Below are positions 1 through 8,529 of a stretch of 64,000 bases of DNA, one piece after another. Location of the stretch: NCBI RefSeq assembly GCF_947495715.1, contig NZ_CANLZU010000013.1:59722-123721 (forward strand), written 5' to 3'. The notes under the pieces are model-generated. The model was not told the origin of the DNA and ran no database searches. It worked only from the letters and a program-made list of their open reading frames with translations. Both the position numbers and the translations under genes were made by a program. Source of the stretch: an uncultured Oceanisphaera sp. (lineage in GTDB: Bacteria; Pseudomonadota; Gammaproteobacteria; Enterobacterales; Aeromonadaceae). Numbering within the stretch: position 1 is the first letter of the stretch; each line of letters opens with the position of its first letter.

Positions 1-43
1 AACCAGAGACTCGAGAAGATCAGCTGCCCGATGCAGGGGGATC

Positions 44-64
44 AAAAAAGGGCCCTTGAGGCCC
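44..64 (-). terminator. Terminator of the outer-membrane protein gene
   Basis: On the minus strand a GGGCC/GGCCC stem with a 5-base loop is followed by six T residues, about 20 bases past the stop of the 88-669 gene. This is a typical intrinsic terminator. Confidence 0.7.
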
Positions 65-87
65 CTTGAGAGTAACGCGGTTATGGT

Positions 88-669
88 TCAGAAATGCCAG
101 CTCAGGCCCAGCATAAGACCGTTGATGTCATAGTCGCTGCGGTTGATCAGCTGAGCGTATTCCGCGAAGAAGGCCACACCACCGGGGCGACTCTTGTCCC
201 GAAAACGTACCCCGACGCCATAGCTGAAGTCGTCTTCAGACTCGGAACCTTTCCATCGCGCCGAAGATACACTCGCTTCTGCCTTGGCTTTGGTCCAGCC
301 CAGCAGGCCATAGACCGACATGAAGTCCTGAATGGGTATCTGCGGCAGCGCATAGACACCAAAATAGTGTTTCAGCTTGGTTTCTACCAGACCGTCAAAA
401 TGTTCATCGTTTCCTATGCCTTTACCATAACGGCCTTCAAACGCCAGATAGGGAGAAGGTTGAACCCCCAGATTGATACCCACCGTATTCCAATCAGCCG
501 ACTCTTCAAAGAAGTCGTCTTCGGCATCAAGACTGATCTGCGCGTAATTCAACCCCACGTAAAACTCGGGCTGTGCATAGACAAGAGGGGTACCCGAGGA
601 ATACTGCTGGGCCTGGGCGCCCGCCGTGGCCAGAAGACATGCTCCCGCAAGACATGCGTTCAGTTTCAT
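88..669 (-). CDS. Outer-membrane beta-barrel protein (OmpA-like/porin family)
   Basis: A 193-residue exported protein. A 20-22 residue signal peptide (MKLNACLAG..., ending Ala-Gln-Ala) precedes alternating hydrophobic/polar strands, and the chain ends in the aromatic Trp-His-Phe typical of outer-membrane barrels. Its length fits an eight-stranded barrel of the OmpW/OmpA-transmembrane or Vibrio-type porin-family group. I chose the ATG at 669 over an upstream in-frame ATG because it is followed directly by the signal peptide and preceded by an AAGGA ribosome-binding site. It lies just downstream of norR on the same strand, though nothing in the sequence ties it to NO. The precise ligand or role cannot be read from the sequence. 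Confidence 0.8.
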   Translation of the reverse strand: MKLNACLAGACLLATAGAQAQQYSSGTPLVYAQPEFYVGLNYAQISLDAEDDFFEESADWNTVGINLGVQPSPYLAFEGRYGKGIGNDEHFDGLVETKLKHYFGVYALPQIPIQDFMSVYGLLGWTKAKAEASVSSARWKGSESEDDFSYGVGVRFRDKSRPGGVAFFAEYAQLINRSDYDINGLMLGLSWHF

Positions 670-757
670 ATAGACCGTCCTTGTGATTATTATTGGTTGT
701 TGTTGCACCACCGTGCCTGGAAAGCGTAGAACAACAACCCAACTAGCTCCATATGAA

Positions 758-2314
758 TTACTTCAATCCCAGCCGTTTCGCCAGCTTGTGCAGGTTGCTG
801 GCGTCGATGTCCAGCAACCGGGCGGCGGCGGCCCAGTTGTTTTGGCTGTGCGCGAGCGCCTGCTCGATGGCCCGGCGCTGGGCCTGGTGGATAACCAGTT
901 GCAAGCTGGCCGGGGGTGGGCCGCCAGCCGTGGTTGTGCCGGTGGCCGCATCGGGGACGGCGCCGGTGTCGGCGGCTGCGCCTGCCGAGTCATGGGGAGC
1001 GCCGACCAGATCCAGCAGCTCCGGCTCCAGAGTGATAATGTCTTCCCGTGCCGCGCCGCGACTGAGGGCTTTTATTGCCGCCCGACTGATCACATGCTCC
1101 AGTTCGCGCACATTGCCGGGCCAGTCATACTGGCACAGGGCCTGTTCCGAAGCCGGCGACAAACGCAGGCTGCGCACCCCCAACCGTGTCCGGTTCAGCT
1201 CCAGAAAATGACCGGCCAGCACCAGCACGTCACCGCCCCGCTCGCGCAGGGGCGGTATCGGCACCGGATACACCGACAGCCGATGATAGAGATCGGCACG
1301 AAAATGACCATCACGCACGCTGTCGTGCAGTTGGCGGTTGGTGGCGGCAATCACCCGCACATTGACCTTGCGCGGCTGGTCTTCCCCCAATCGCTGGATT
1401 TCACCGTTCTGCAATGTCCGCAGCAACTTGGCCTGAATACCGAGCGGTAACTCGCCCACCTCGTCCAGAAACAGGGTGCCGCCGTCGGCGGCTTCGAAGC
1501 GCCCGGGCCGGGCGCTGTCGGCACCGGAAAAGGCCCCCTTTACATGACCGAACAGCTCGCTCTCGGCCAGGGATTCGGGCAGGGCGGCGCAGTTGACCTG
1601 CACCAGGGACTGGTTGCGGCGGGGAGAGCACTGGTGCAGGCGACGGGCGAACAGATCCTTGCCCACGCCGGTTTCTCCGGTCAGCAGCACCGGCAGCTCC
1701 GAGTCGGCCACCACATCCAGCTCGTGCAGCAGCCGCTTGAGCTGGGGGCTCTGACCCAGTATTTCGCCTTCCAGCCGTTCGCCGAGCGGCGCCGGCGCTC
1801 CCTGCCGGGCCAGCCGAAGCGCCCGCATATCCTGCTCCAGCCGGGTCATGCGCACCGCGGCGGCGGCGGTAAGGGCCAGGCGCTGCAACTGCTCCCGGGC
1901 ATCCCGATCAAAAGTACCCGCCGTCAGCGCGTCCAGCGTCAGCGCCCCCCACAGCTCACCGTCCAGATACAGGCTGATCCCCATGCAGTCATGCACCGGC
2001 AACGCCTCGCCAACGTGGTGCTCGAGCAGGCCATCGTAAGGGTCGGGCAGCGGTGAGTCGGGAGCAAAGGCAACGGTGCTGCGGCTGGCCAGAATGGCCG
2101 CCAGCCGGGGATGCTGAGTCACCACGAAGCGGCGGCCCAGGGCTTCTCGCACCAGGCCGTCTACCGCCACCGGGCTCAGCACCTCACCATGCAGCCTGAG
2201 CAAACAGACGGCCCCGCAACGAAAGTGCTCGCGCAACAGGCGCACCAGACTTTGCAGCCGCACCGCACTGGGCAGCTCGGTAGCCAGATCCGCCAGCAGA
2301 ATCTCATAAAGCAT
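758..2314 (-). CDS. norR: NorR, nitric-oxide-responsive sigma-54 activator
   Basis: A 518-residue enhancer-binding protein. Residues 1-150 are a GAF domain that keeps the residues proposed to hold the non-haem iron NO sensor in E. coli NorR: Asp91, Asp94, His108, Cys110, Asp128. The AAA+ domain follows, with Walker A GETGVGKD (213-220), the sigma-54 contact loop as GAFSGA (260-265; GAFTGA in most relatives, a conservative Thr-to-Ser change) and Walker B LFLDEVG (281-287). A Fis-type HTH ends the protein. It is transcribed away from ytfE-norB. The first NorR site begins 3 bases upstream of its ATG, so autorepression is likely. No strong ribosome-binding site precedes the ATG, but the N-terminus aligns with the E. 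coli protein. Confidence 0.95.
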   Translation of the reverse strand: MLYEILLADLATELPSAVRLQSLVRLLREHFRCGAVCLLRLHGEVLSPVAVDGLVREALGRRFVVTQHPRLAAILASRSTVAFAPDSPLPDPYDGLLEHHVGEALPVHDCMGISLYLDGELWGALTLDALTAGTFDRDAREQLQRLALTAAAAVRMTRLEQDMRALRLARQGAPAPLGERLEGEILGQSPQLKRLLHELDVVADSELPVLLTGETGVGKDLFARRLHQCSPRRNQSLVQVNCAALPESLAESELFGHVKGAFSGADSARPGRFEAADGGTLFLDEVGELPLGIQAKLLRTLQNGEIQRLGEDQPRKVNVRVIAATNRQLHDSVRDGHFRADLYHRLSVYPVPIPPLRERGGDVLVLAGHFLELNRTRLGVRSLRLSPASEQALCQYDWPGNVRELEHVISRAAIKALSRGAAREDIITLEPELLDLVGAPHDSAGAAADTGAVPDAATGTTTAGGPPPASLQLVIHQAQRRAIEQALAHSQNNWAAAARLLDIDASNLHKLAKRLGLK

Positions 2315-2316
2315 AG

Positions 2317-2374
2317 GGTATTAATCACCATCAAAGGGTTTTAAATACCCTACACGGACAGGGTGAAAATAACC
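2317..2374 (+). promoter_or_regulatory. Three NorR binding sites (GGT-N7-ACC)
   Basis: Three perfect GGT-N7-ACC elements occur at 2317-2329, 2337-2349 and 2362-2374, spaced 20 and 25 bases apart, upstream of a sigma-54 promoter. This matches the known NorR enhancer architecture: three sites conforming to GT-N7-AC in E. coli norVW and GGT-N7-ACC in Ralstonia. The leftmost abuts the norR start codon. Occupancy is inferred. Confidence 0.88.
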
Positions 2375-2413
2375 ACAAAAACAAAAATGCTATTTATATC
2401 AATAATTTAAAAA

Positions 2414-2430
2414 GTGGCATACTGATTGCA
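2414..2430 (+). promoter_or_regulatory. Sigma-54 promoter of ytfE-norB
   Basis: The sequence TGGCAT-N5-TTGCA has GG at 2416-2417 and GC at 2428-2429, exactly ten bases apart, matching the -24/-12 consensus. It lies 40 bases past the last NorR site and about 40 bases before the ytfE start, predicting transcription from about 2441. Confidence 0.88.
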
Positions 2431-2468
2431 ATTTATCAGATAGATTACCACCGCCAAGGAGCAACATC

Positions 2469-3164
2469 ATGAGCCTGCTTAATCACTCCCTCGGCTCGCT
2501 GGCCAGGGACATTCCGGGCGCCACCCGATTATTTCATCATTATCAGCTGAATTATTGCTGCGGCGGCAAGGCCTTGCTGAGCGAAGCACTGGCCGAGCGC
2601 GGCCTGGACACCGCCGAGGTCATTGCCCGGCTGGAGTTGCTGGCGGCTCGCCATCAGGACGACACCAACTGGGCCGAGGTCGGTATCGACCCGCTTATCG
2701 ACCATATTCTTGAGCGATATCATGCGGTTCATCGGGAGCAGTTGCCGGTGTTGCTGCAATTGGCCCGCCGGGTGGAGACGGTACACGAAGCGCATTCTCT
2801 TTGCCCGTCCGGTCTTGCGGATCATCTCGACGCCATGCGCCAGGAGCTGGAAAGTCATATGCAAAAGGAGGAACAGATCCTGTTTCCCATGCTGCGCCGA
2901 GGCCTGTTCACACCGGCCCGGGCGCCCATCGAGGTGATGCGCATGGAACATGACGACCACGGTCAGGCGCTGAACCGGCTGCTGGAACTGACCCACCAAC
3001 TCGCCCTGCCCGGCGATGCCTGCACCAGTTGGCAGACGCTGTATGCCGGTATTACCGAGCTGAAAAACGATTTAATGCAACACATTCACCTGGAAAACAA
3101 CCTGCTGTTCCAGGCGGACTCTCTTAACCCTTCCTCTCGGCACCAGGAGGTGCACCATGGCTAA
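2469..3164 (+). CDS. ytfE: YtfE/RIC family di-iron protein (iron-sulfur cluster repair)
   Basis: A 231-residue cytoplasmic di-iron protein of the RIC family (YtfE, ScdA, DnrN), which helps restore Fe-S centres damaged by NO and oxidative stress. The N-terminal ScdA domain carries the conserved YCCGGK motif (about residues 29-34). The hemerythrin-like four-helix bundle supplies the ligand motifs RYHxxHREQ, ESHMxKEEQILFPM, MExEHDxHG-like and HIHLENNLLF, with every expected His and Glu present. It is the first gene of the NorR-controlled operon and overlaps norB by 8 bases, indicating translational coupling. A GGAG ribosome-binding site precedes the ATG. Confidence 0.94.
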   Translation: MSLLNHSLGSLARDIPGATRLFHHYQLNYCCGGKALLSEALAERGLDTAEVIARLELLAARHQDDTNWAEVGIDPLIDHILERYHAVHREQLPVLLQLARRVETVHEAHSLCPSGLADHLDAMRQELESHMQKEEQILFPMLRRGLFTPARAPIEVMRMEHDDHGQALNRLLELTHQLALPGDACTSWQTLYAGITELKNDLMQHIHLENNLLFQADSLNPSSRHQEVHHG

Positions 3165-5433
3165 TTATCGTCGCCTGTGGACGATACTACTCGTCGTTCT
3201 CGGCCTTACCTTTTCCGTACTCGGCTATTTTGGCCGGGAAGTCTATCGCGAGGCGCCGCCCATACCCGCTCAAGTCGTGACCGAAAGCGGCACCCTGCTC
3301 ACCACCAAAGACGGCATTCTCGACGGTCAGACCGCCTGGCAGTCGGTTGGCGGCATGCAGCTGGGCTCGGTGTGGGGCCATGGCGCCTATCAGGCGCCGG
3401 ACTGGACCGCCGACTGGCTGCATCGGGAACTGATGGCCTGGCTGGATCTGGCTGCCGTTGATGACTTCGGCACCCACTACGCCGAGCTGAACGACGAACA
3501 GCAGGCCCTGCTGCAACATCGGCTGAAAAAAGAGTATCGTACCAATGGCTATAACGCCGCCGACGATGTGCTGGTGATCTCAGAACGCCGCGCCCGGGCC
3601 ATGGCCGATACCGCCGACTATTACAGCCGCCTGTTCGGTAACGACGCGGACTATCAGGCTACGCGCCAGAGCTATGCCATGAAGGAGAACACGCTGCCGA
3701 GCGCCGAACGTCGCGCGGATCTGACCCACTTCTTCTTCTGGACCGCCTGGGCCGCGGGCACCGAACGTACCGCCGGTGAGGCCACCTACACCAACAACTG
3801 GCCGCATGAGCCGCTGATCGACAACCAACCCACCGCCGAGAATATCGTCTGGTCCATCGTCAGTGTGGTGCTGCTGATTGCCGGTGTCGGCGGCCTGATC
3901 TGGGCCTGGGCCTTCCTGCGCAAGGAAGACGAGAAAGAGCCGCAGGCCCCGGCCAAAGATCCGCTGACCAGCTTCAAGCTGACCCCCTCGCAAAAGGCGC
4001 TGGGCAAGTACCTGTTTCTGGTGGTCGCCCTGTTTACCTTCCAGGTGATGATGGGCGGCGTGACGGCTCACTACACGGTGGAAGGGCAGCATTTTTACGG
4101 CATTGAACTGTCCAAGTGGCTCCCCTACACCCTGACGCGAACCTGGCACCTGCAAAGCGCGCTGTTCTGGATCGCCACCGGTTTCCTGGCCGCCGGCCTG
4201 TTCCTCGCTCCCATGATCAACGGTGGCAAGGATCCCAGGTTCCAGAAACTGGGCGTGGATGTGTTGTTCTGGGCCCTGGTCGCCGTGGTGGTCGGCAGCT
4301 TCGCCGGCAACTACCTGGCCATTGCGCAGATCATGCCTGCCAACCTCAACTTCTGGCTGGGCCATCAGGGCTATGAATATGTCGACCTGGGCCGCCTGTG
4401 GCAGATTGGCAAGTTCACCGGCATAGTGCTGTGGCTGGTGTTGATGCTGCGCGGCATAGTGCCGGCCCTGCGTCAGCCCGGCGACAAACATCTGCTGGCC
4501 CTGCTGACCGCCTCCTGTGCCGCCATCGGCCTGTTCTACGGTGCCGGTTTCTTCTACGGCGAGCGCACCCATATCTCGGTAATGGAATACTGGCGCTGGT
4601 GGATAGTGCACCTGTGGGTAGAAGGCTTCTTCGAGGTGTTCGCCGCCACCGCCCTGGCCTTTATCTTCTGCAGCATGGGCCTGGTGTCCAAGCGCATGGC
4701 CACCACCGCCAGCCTGGCCTCCGCCTCGCTGTTCATGCTGGGCGGCATTCCGGGCACCTTCCACCATCTGTACTTTTCCGGCACCACCACGCCGGTGATG
4801 GCGGTGGGTGCCACCTTCAGCGCGCTGGAAGTGGTGCCGCTGGTGGTACTGGGTTATGAAGCCTGGGAAAACTGGCGCCTGAAACACCGCGCTCCCTGGA
4901 TGGAAAGCGTGAGATGGCCGCTGATGTTCTTCGTGGCCGTGGCCTTCTGGAACATGCTGGGCGCCGGGGTGCTGGGCTTCATGATCAATCCGCCGGTCGC
5001 GCTCTACTATATTCAGGGGCTGAACACCACGGCCACCCATGCGCACGCGGCCCTGTTCGGTGTTTATGGCTTCCTTGCGTTGGGCTTCACCCTGCTGGTG
5101 CTGCGCTACATTCGCCCCAATCTGGTGTTTAACGAGTCATTGATGAAAACCGCCTTCTGGTGGCTCAACGGTGGCCTGGTGCTGATGCTGTTCACCAGCG
5201 TGCTGCCGGTGGGGGTTATCCAGTTTGTGGCCAGCGCCAGCGAAGGTCTCTGGTATGCCCGCAGCGAGAGTTTCATGCAGCAAGGGCTGCTGCAAACCCT
5301 GCGCTGGGTGCGCACCTTCGGTGACGTGGTATTTATCATCGGCGCCCTGGCCGTGACCTGGCAGGTGGTGATTGGCCTCTGGCCTCGCGGCCGCCAGGCA
5401 GAAGAAGGGGTAGCCGAGCTGGCGTCCAAATAA
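3157..5433 (+). CDS. norB: Quinol-dependent nitric oxide reductase (qNOR)
   Basis: A 758-residue single-subunit NO reductase (also called NorZ) that reduces NO to N2O with quinol electrons in the inner membrane. An N-terminal helix and a roughly 200-residue periplasmic domain replace the NorC cytochrome. There follow about 13 hydrophobic segments with the haem-copper-oxidase-type motifs HLWVEGFFE, GTFHHLYFSG and ATHAHAALFG, which contain the haem b, b3 and FeB ligands. Length matches qNOR (about 750-780) rather than cytochrome-c-dependent NorB (about 460). It overlaps ytfE and sits under NorR control, so its likely role is NO detoxification rather than full denitrification. No norC, norQ or norD lies nearby. 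Confidence 0.95.
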   Translation: MANYRRLWTILLVVLGLTFSVLGYFGREVYREAPPIPAQVVTESGTLLTTKDGILDGQTAWQSVGGMQLGSVWGHGAYQAPDWTADWLHRELMAWLDLAAVDDFGTHYAELNDEQQALLQHRLKKEYRTNGYNAADDVLVISERRARAMADTADYYSRLFGNDADYQATRQSYAMKENTLPSAERRADLTHFFFWTAWAAGTERTAGEATYTNNWPHEPLIDNQPTAENIVWSIVSVVLLIAGVGGLIWAWAFLRKEDEKEPQAPAKDPLTSFKLTPSQKALGKYLFLVVALFTFQVMMGGVTAHYTVEGQHFYGIELSKWLPYTLTRTWHLQSALFWIATGFLAAGLFLAPMINGGKDPRFQKLGVDVLFWALVAVVVGSFAGNYLAIAQIMPANLNFWLGHQGYEYVDLGRLWQIGKFTGIVLWLVLMLRGIVPALRQPGDKHLLALLTASCAAIGLFYGAGFFYGERTHISVMEYWRWWIVHLWVEGFFEVFAATALAFIFCSMGLVSKRMATTASLASASLFMLGGIPGTFHHLYFSGTTTPVMAVGATFSALEVVPLVVLGYEAWENWRLKHRAPWMESVRWPLMFFVAVAFWNMLGAGVLGFMINPPVALYYIQGLNTTATHAHAALFGVYGFLALGFTLLVLRYIRPNLVFNESLMKTAFWWLNGGLVLMLFTSVLPVGVIQFVASASEGLWYARSESFMQQGLLQTLRWVRTFGDVVFIIGALAVTWQVVIGLWPRGRQAEEGVAELASK

Positions 5434-5486
5434 CGAATAAACCGGCCGGCTTCACCGTGAAGCCCCGGCTCACCGATAAGATAAAG

Positions 5487-5511
5487 AGGACCGCCGTGGC
5501 GGTCCTTTTTA
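5487..5511 (+). terminator. Terminator between norB and the EAL gene
   Basis: A nine-base stem AGGACCGCC/GGCGGTCCT is followed by five T residues, 53 bases after the norB stop. Its reverse also ends in a partly T-rich stretch, so it may serve the converging EAL gene too. Confidence 0.85.
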
Positions 5512-5543
5512 TCTTCGCTTACTGGATTGCATGCCTGGGCCGG

Positions 5544-6314
5544 TTACGCCCAGCCCTGAATCTGTTCGACGGTCAGCAGCTGCTCCAGCGCCGGTTTGGC
5601 AAACAGGTAGCCCTGCAGATAACGCACCCCGGCATTGACCAGAAAGTCCCGCTCTTCCACCGTTTCAATGCCTTCGGCCAGTATCACCACCCCCAACTCG
5701 GCACAGGCCCGCTGAATGTCGGCCAGACGCTGTTGAGATGCTGGCACCTGGTGAATATTGCGGATCAGGCTCATGTCCAGCTTCAGAATATTGGGCCGCA
5801 GGCTGTGCAGCCAGTCCAGGCTGGCAAAGCCGGCGCCAAAGTCATCGATGGCGGTACGAAAGCCATGACGGGCATAAGATTCGAAAATACGTTTGAGCTT
5901 GTTTTGACTCACAATCTGCTCACCCTCGATCACCTCGAAGATGATTTTTTCAAGATCAAACTGATACAGGGTCGCCGCCTCTATGGTGGCCCGAATACAG
6001 GTGTCCGGGTTATAAATGGCGTTGGGCATAAAATTGATACTGAGCAGGGTGTCACACCCCAGCCGGGCCGCCGTTTCTATCGCCTTCACCCGGCAGGACT
6101 GATCGAAGTAATATTTATTGTCATCGTTGATACGCTCGAAGACCCAACCCGCCCCCTGCCCTTCGGCGCCGCGTACCAGCGCCTCGTAGGCAAATATTTC
6201 CTGTTGCTGCCAGTCGATGATTGGCTGAAAGGCCATCTTGATTTCAAACCCCAGCGACTGACCACTCAGGCAATCCATGCAACTGTGTTGCTTTATCTGT
6301 GTCGGAATATCCAT
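5544..6314 (-). CDS. EAL-domain cyclic-di-GMP phosphodiesterase
   Basis: A 256-residue stand-alone EAL domain that would hydrolyse cyclic-di-GMP to pGpG. Catalytic and metal-binding motifs look intact: Y-EAL-VRG (EAL 44-46), Asn94 in SINFMPN, Glu127 in FEVIE, DDFGAG (157-162), Lys178 in LKLD, EGIET (214-218) and QGYLFAKP. There is no GGDEF, PAS, BLUF or membrane segment, only a short N-terminus with two cysteines (HSCMDCL). Input is therefore through partners or expression. It is monocistronic and converges on norB. Confidence 0.9.
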   Translation of the reverse strand: MDIPTQIKQHSCMDCLSGQSLGFEIKMAFQPIIDWQQQEIFAYEALVRGAEGQGAGWVFERINDDNKYYFDQSCRVKAIETAARLGCDTLLSINFMPNAIYNPDTCIRATIEAATLYQFDLEKIIFEVIEGEQIVSQNKLKRIFESYARHGFRTAIDDFGAGFASLDWLHSLRPNILKLDMSLIRNIHQVPASQQRLADIQRACAELGVVILAEGIETVEERDFLVNAGVRYLQGYLFAKPALEQLLTVEQIQGWA

Positions 6315-6638
6315 TGCCCTGCCTTTTGCGTCGATAAGCTATTCATTTGTAGCCGATTTTTTCGGCGTGGAACAAGGAACTACGCCGCCATCTGACAACA
6401 TGGCGGCGACAGATCACGAAAATCACGGTCTCGCGTAATTCCAAAATAAAATTATCTTTTTAATGAAAGGCTTGCGTAACAAGCTCGGTCTAACCGCAAG
6501 CCCGCTGATGATTTCCGCCGTCTGGTGACCCAGGTATCGCGGTCAATGGCCATCAAGGCCTCGCAGAGCCTGGACAAATGAAACCACAGACTGCCTTACT
6601 CCCGCCACCATCTTTGGGGCGGGTAACGGAGAAAATCG
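6315..6638. other. Intergenic region with a hairpin
   Basis: No convincing gene is present. A 9-bp inverted repeat, CGCCGCCAT/ATGGCGGCG with an 8-base loop (6383-6408), lies about 70 bases upstream of the EAL start and lacks a T tract. The promoters of the divergent EAL and DCC-family genes must lie here; I could not assign boxes with confidence. Confidence 0.4.
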
Positions 6639-7004
6639 ATGTTGACCGTATTTTATGATGGCCGCTGCGGCCTGTGCGACCGGGAAATTGCCTTTTATCG
6701 TCGCCACAGCCGCCCCGGATCGGTTCGCTGGCTGGATATCTGGCAGCACGAGCAGGCGCTGGCAACGGCTAACCTGACTCCCGCCCAGTGCCTGCAACAA
6801 CTGCACCTGCTGGATGAACATCAACGGCTGCATACCGGAGTAGCGGCTTTTGTCCTGATGTGGCGCGCCGTGCCCCGACTGAACTGGCTGGCGACACTGG
6901 CACGGCTGGCCCCGGTACGCTGGCTGCTGAGCCTGGGCTATCGGATTTTTCTGTACTGGTATCGACGCCAGCCTCATGTACAGCAATGCAAACTCGGAAA
7001 ATGA
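6639..7004 (+). CDS. DCC-family thiol-disulfide oxidoreductase-like protein (DUF393)
   Basis: A 121-residue protein of the DCC family (PF04134), named for the conserved motif seen here as YDGRCGLCDREI (Cys10 and Cys13). The fold is thioredoxin-like, though the physiological substrate of the family is unknown. The C-terminal third (WLATLARL...IFLYWYRR) is amphipathic and may lie on the membrane. Its start is set by an ACGGAG-type ribosome-binding site. It ends 11 bases before the flavoprotein gene, so the two are probably cotranscribed and may share a redox function. Confidence 0.85.
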   Translation: MLTVFYDGRCGLCDREIAFYRRHSRPGSVRWLDIWQHEQALATANLTPAQCLQQLHLLDEHQRLHTGVAAFVLMWRAVPRLNWLATLARLAPVRWLLSLGYRIFLYWYRRQPHVQQCKLGK

Positions 7005-7015
7005 CAAGGAACAAG

Positions 7016-8002
7016 ATGAAACCAAACATTGCCATTATCGGTGCCGGCCTGGCCGGTTTGACCCTGGCCCGCGAGCTGGCCGAACACGCACACATCACCC
7101 TGTTCGAAAAGGCCCGCGGCCTGGGCGGACGCATGTCGACCCGCCGTAACGACAGCCACCAGTGGGATCATGGTGCCCAGTTTTTTACCGCGCGCACCCC
7201 CGCGTTTCAGGCCATGCTGGCGCCCTTTATCGATAACGGCACCGTGGTCGAGTGGCAGCCCAACATCACCACCCTGAGCCCGGATAAGGCGCCGTTCAAG
7301 CGCCCCTGGTTCGAACCCCACTATGTCGCCAGCCCGGCCATGAACCGACTGCTCAAGGGCATGGCCGAAGGTCTGGATGTTCGCCTGCAAACCCGGGTGG
7401 CGGCCCTGGTGCAACAGCAGGAACAATGGCAACTGCTGGATGAAAATGAACAACTGCTGGGTGAATATGACTGGGTAATAAGCTCGGCTCCTCTGCCCCA
7501 GACCCGGGAACTGCTGCCCGCCGAATTACTGGGTAACTGCCTCGACGCTTACCGGATGCTGCCTTGTTATGCCCTGTTGCTGGCGGTGGACGATGCCGCG
7601 CTGCCGGTGTGGGATGCAGCCAGTGTCAACGACTCGCCGGTTCGCTGGATTGCCTTCAACCACCGCTTGCCGGGTCGTAACCGTCAGGCCGGAGCCGTGG
7701 TGGTACACACCACACCGGAGTGGTCCACCACCCACCTGGAAGACGATCAGGAACAGGTAACGCAGCGGTTGATCGACACCTTCTGTACCTTAACCGGAGT
7801 CAGTGCCGACGCCATTACCCAGGCCCAGCTGCACCGCTGGCGTTATGCACTCAGTGCCGAAGTGGAAGCGCCGGAGGCCGGTTTTGTGCTTAACCCTCAC
7901 CACCGACTGGCCGCCTGCGGTGACTGGTGCCTGGGGGGCCGGGTAGAAGCGGCCTTTACCAGCGCCAGACAACTGGCCGATGCGCTGCAACGCCAGCTGT
8001 AA
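7016..8002 (+). CDS. FAD/NAD(P)-dependent oxidoreductase, renalase-like (COG3380)
   Basis: A 328-residue flavoprotein. The N-terminal Rossmann motif GAGLAG (residues 9-14), the acidic end of the second strand (TLFEKARGLGGRMSTRR) and the C-terminal ACGDWCLGGRVEAAFTSARQLA segment are hallmarks of the renalase/COG3380 group in the amine-oxidase superfamily. Bacterial renalases oxidise wrongly reduced beta-NAD(P)H isomers; that this member does so is an inference. I chose the ATG at 7016, which has a good AAGGA site. An upstream extension of the frame overlaps the DCC gene and is not conserved-looking. Confidence 0.85.
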   Translation: MKPNIAIIGAGLAGLTLARELAEHAHITLFEKARGLGGRMSTRRNDSHQWDHGAQFFTARTPAFQAMLAPFIDNGTVVEWQPNITTLSPDKAPFKRPWFEPHYVASPAMNRLLKGMAEGLDVRLQTRVAALVQQQEQWQLLDENEQLLGEYDWVISSAPLPQTRELLPAELLGNCLDAYRMLPCYALLLAVDDAALPVWDAASVNDSPVRWIAFNHRLPGRNRQAGAVVVHTTPEWSTTHLEDDQEQVTQRLIDTFCTLTGVSADAITQAQLHRWRYALSAEVEAPEAGFVLNPHHRLAACGDWCLGGRVEAAFTSARQLADALQRQL

Positions 8003-8057
8003 CCGTTCGACTAACGCAACAAGATGACAACATGATGACGTGGTGACGCTGATGTCG

Positions 8058-8085
8058 TTGACATACGAAGGTCCATATATATGAT
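8058..8085 (+). promoter_or_regulatory. Sigma-70 promoter of the ars pair
   Basis: TTGACA (8058-8063), a 16-base spacer and TATGAT (8080-8085) are close to consensus and end 30 bases before the ArsC-like start. A partial dyad, ATGA...TCAT, overlapping the -10 and start region could be an ArsR operator, but no canonical site is evident. Confidence 0.65.
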
Positions 8086-8115
8086 GTGCCCATCATTCAG
8101 GATTCAGATTCCGTC

Positions 8116-8529
8116 ATGACTCGTGTGCTTTTTGTCTGCCACAGCAACGCCGTCTGCTCTCCTATTGCCGAGGCGCTGCTGAAACATCTTGCCGCCGACC
8201 GCTATCAGGTAATGAGCGCCGGCATTCAGCCAACCGAGATCGAGCCCAGGGCCCTGGACGCCTTGCAACGTCTCGGTGTTGGTACCGAGGGGCTGTTCAG
8301 CAAGGGGCTGGATGCCGTTGAAGAGCAGTATTTCGACATCGTGATCAGCCTGTGCGAACAGGCTGAACAGGTTGCCAGAACCATACCCGCCAGCCAGTTG
8401 ATGGCCTGGCACTTCGACGGCGCCTGTTGCGACTCTCCCCAACTGGCGGCCAAGGTGGTGCACGAAATCTTCGAGCGCATCAAGCTGCTGGTACTGGTAC
8501 AGGACCGCCAGGTCAAATCGCTGTGGTAA
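8116..8529 (+). CDS. ArsC/low-molecular-weight phosphatase-like protein lacking the catalytic Arg
   Basis: A 137-residue protein with the LMW-phosphatase/thioredoxin-type arsenate reductase fold. The P-loop should read C-x5-R-S, but here it is C8-HSNAV-C14-S15, so the catalytic Arg is replaced by Cys. The second redox Cys (Cys82 of S. aureus ArsC) has a counterpart at Cys80, but the Cys89 position is Ala87. A Cys104-Cys105 pair appears instead near the Asp loop (Asp101). Ordinary arsenate reduction is therefore doubtful. The ATG at 8116 was preferred over the GTG at 8086, which directly abuts the -10 box. The stop overlaps arsR, so the two are coupled. Confidence 0.75.
   Translation: MTRVLFVCHSNAVCSPIAEALLKHLAADRYQVMSAGIQPTEIEPRALDALQRLGVGTEGLFSKGLDAVEEQYFDIVISLCEQAEQVARTIPASQLMAWHFDGACCDSPQLAAKVVHEIFERIKLLVLVQDRQVKSLW

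Noticed and set aside
3580..5046. A 488-codon minus-strand frame inside norB
   Set aside because: Antisense shadow of the qNOR coding sequence, very Gly/His/Gln rich, no ribosome-binding site.
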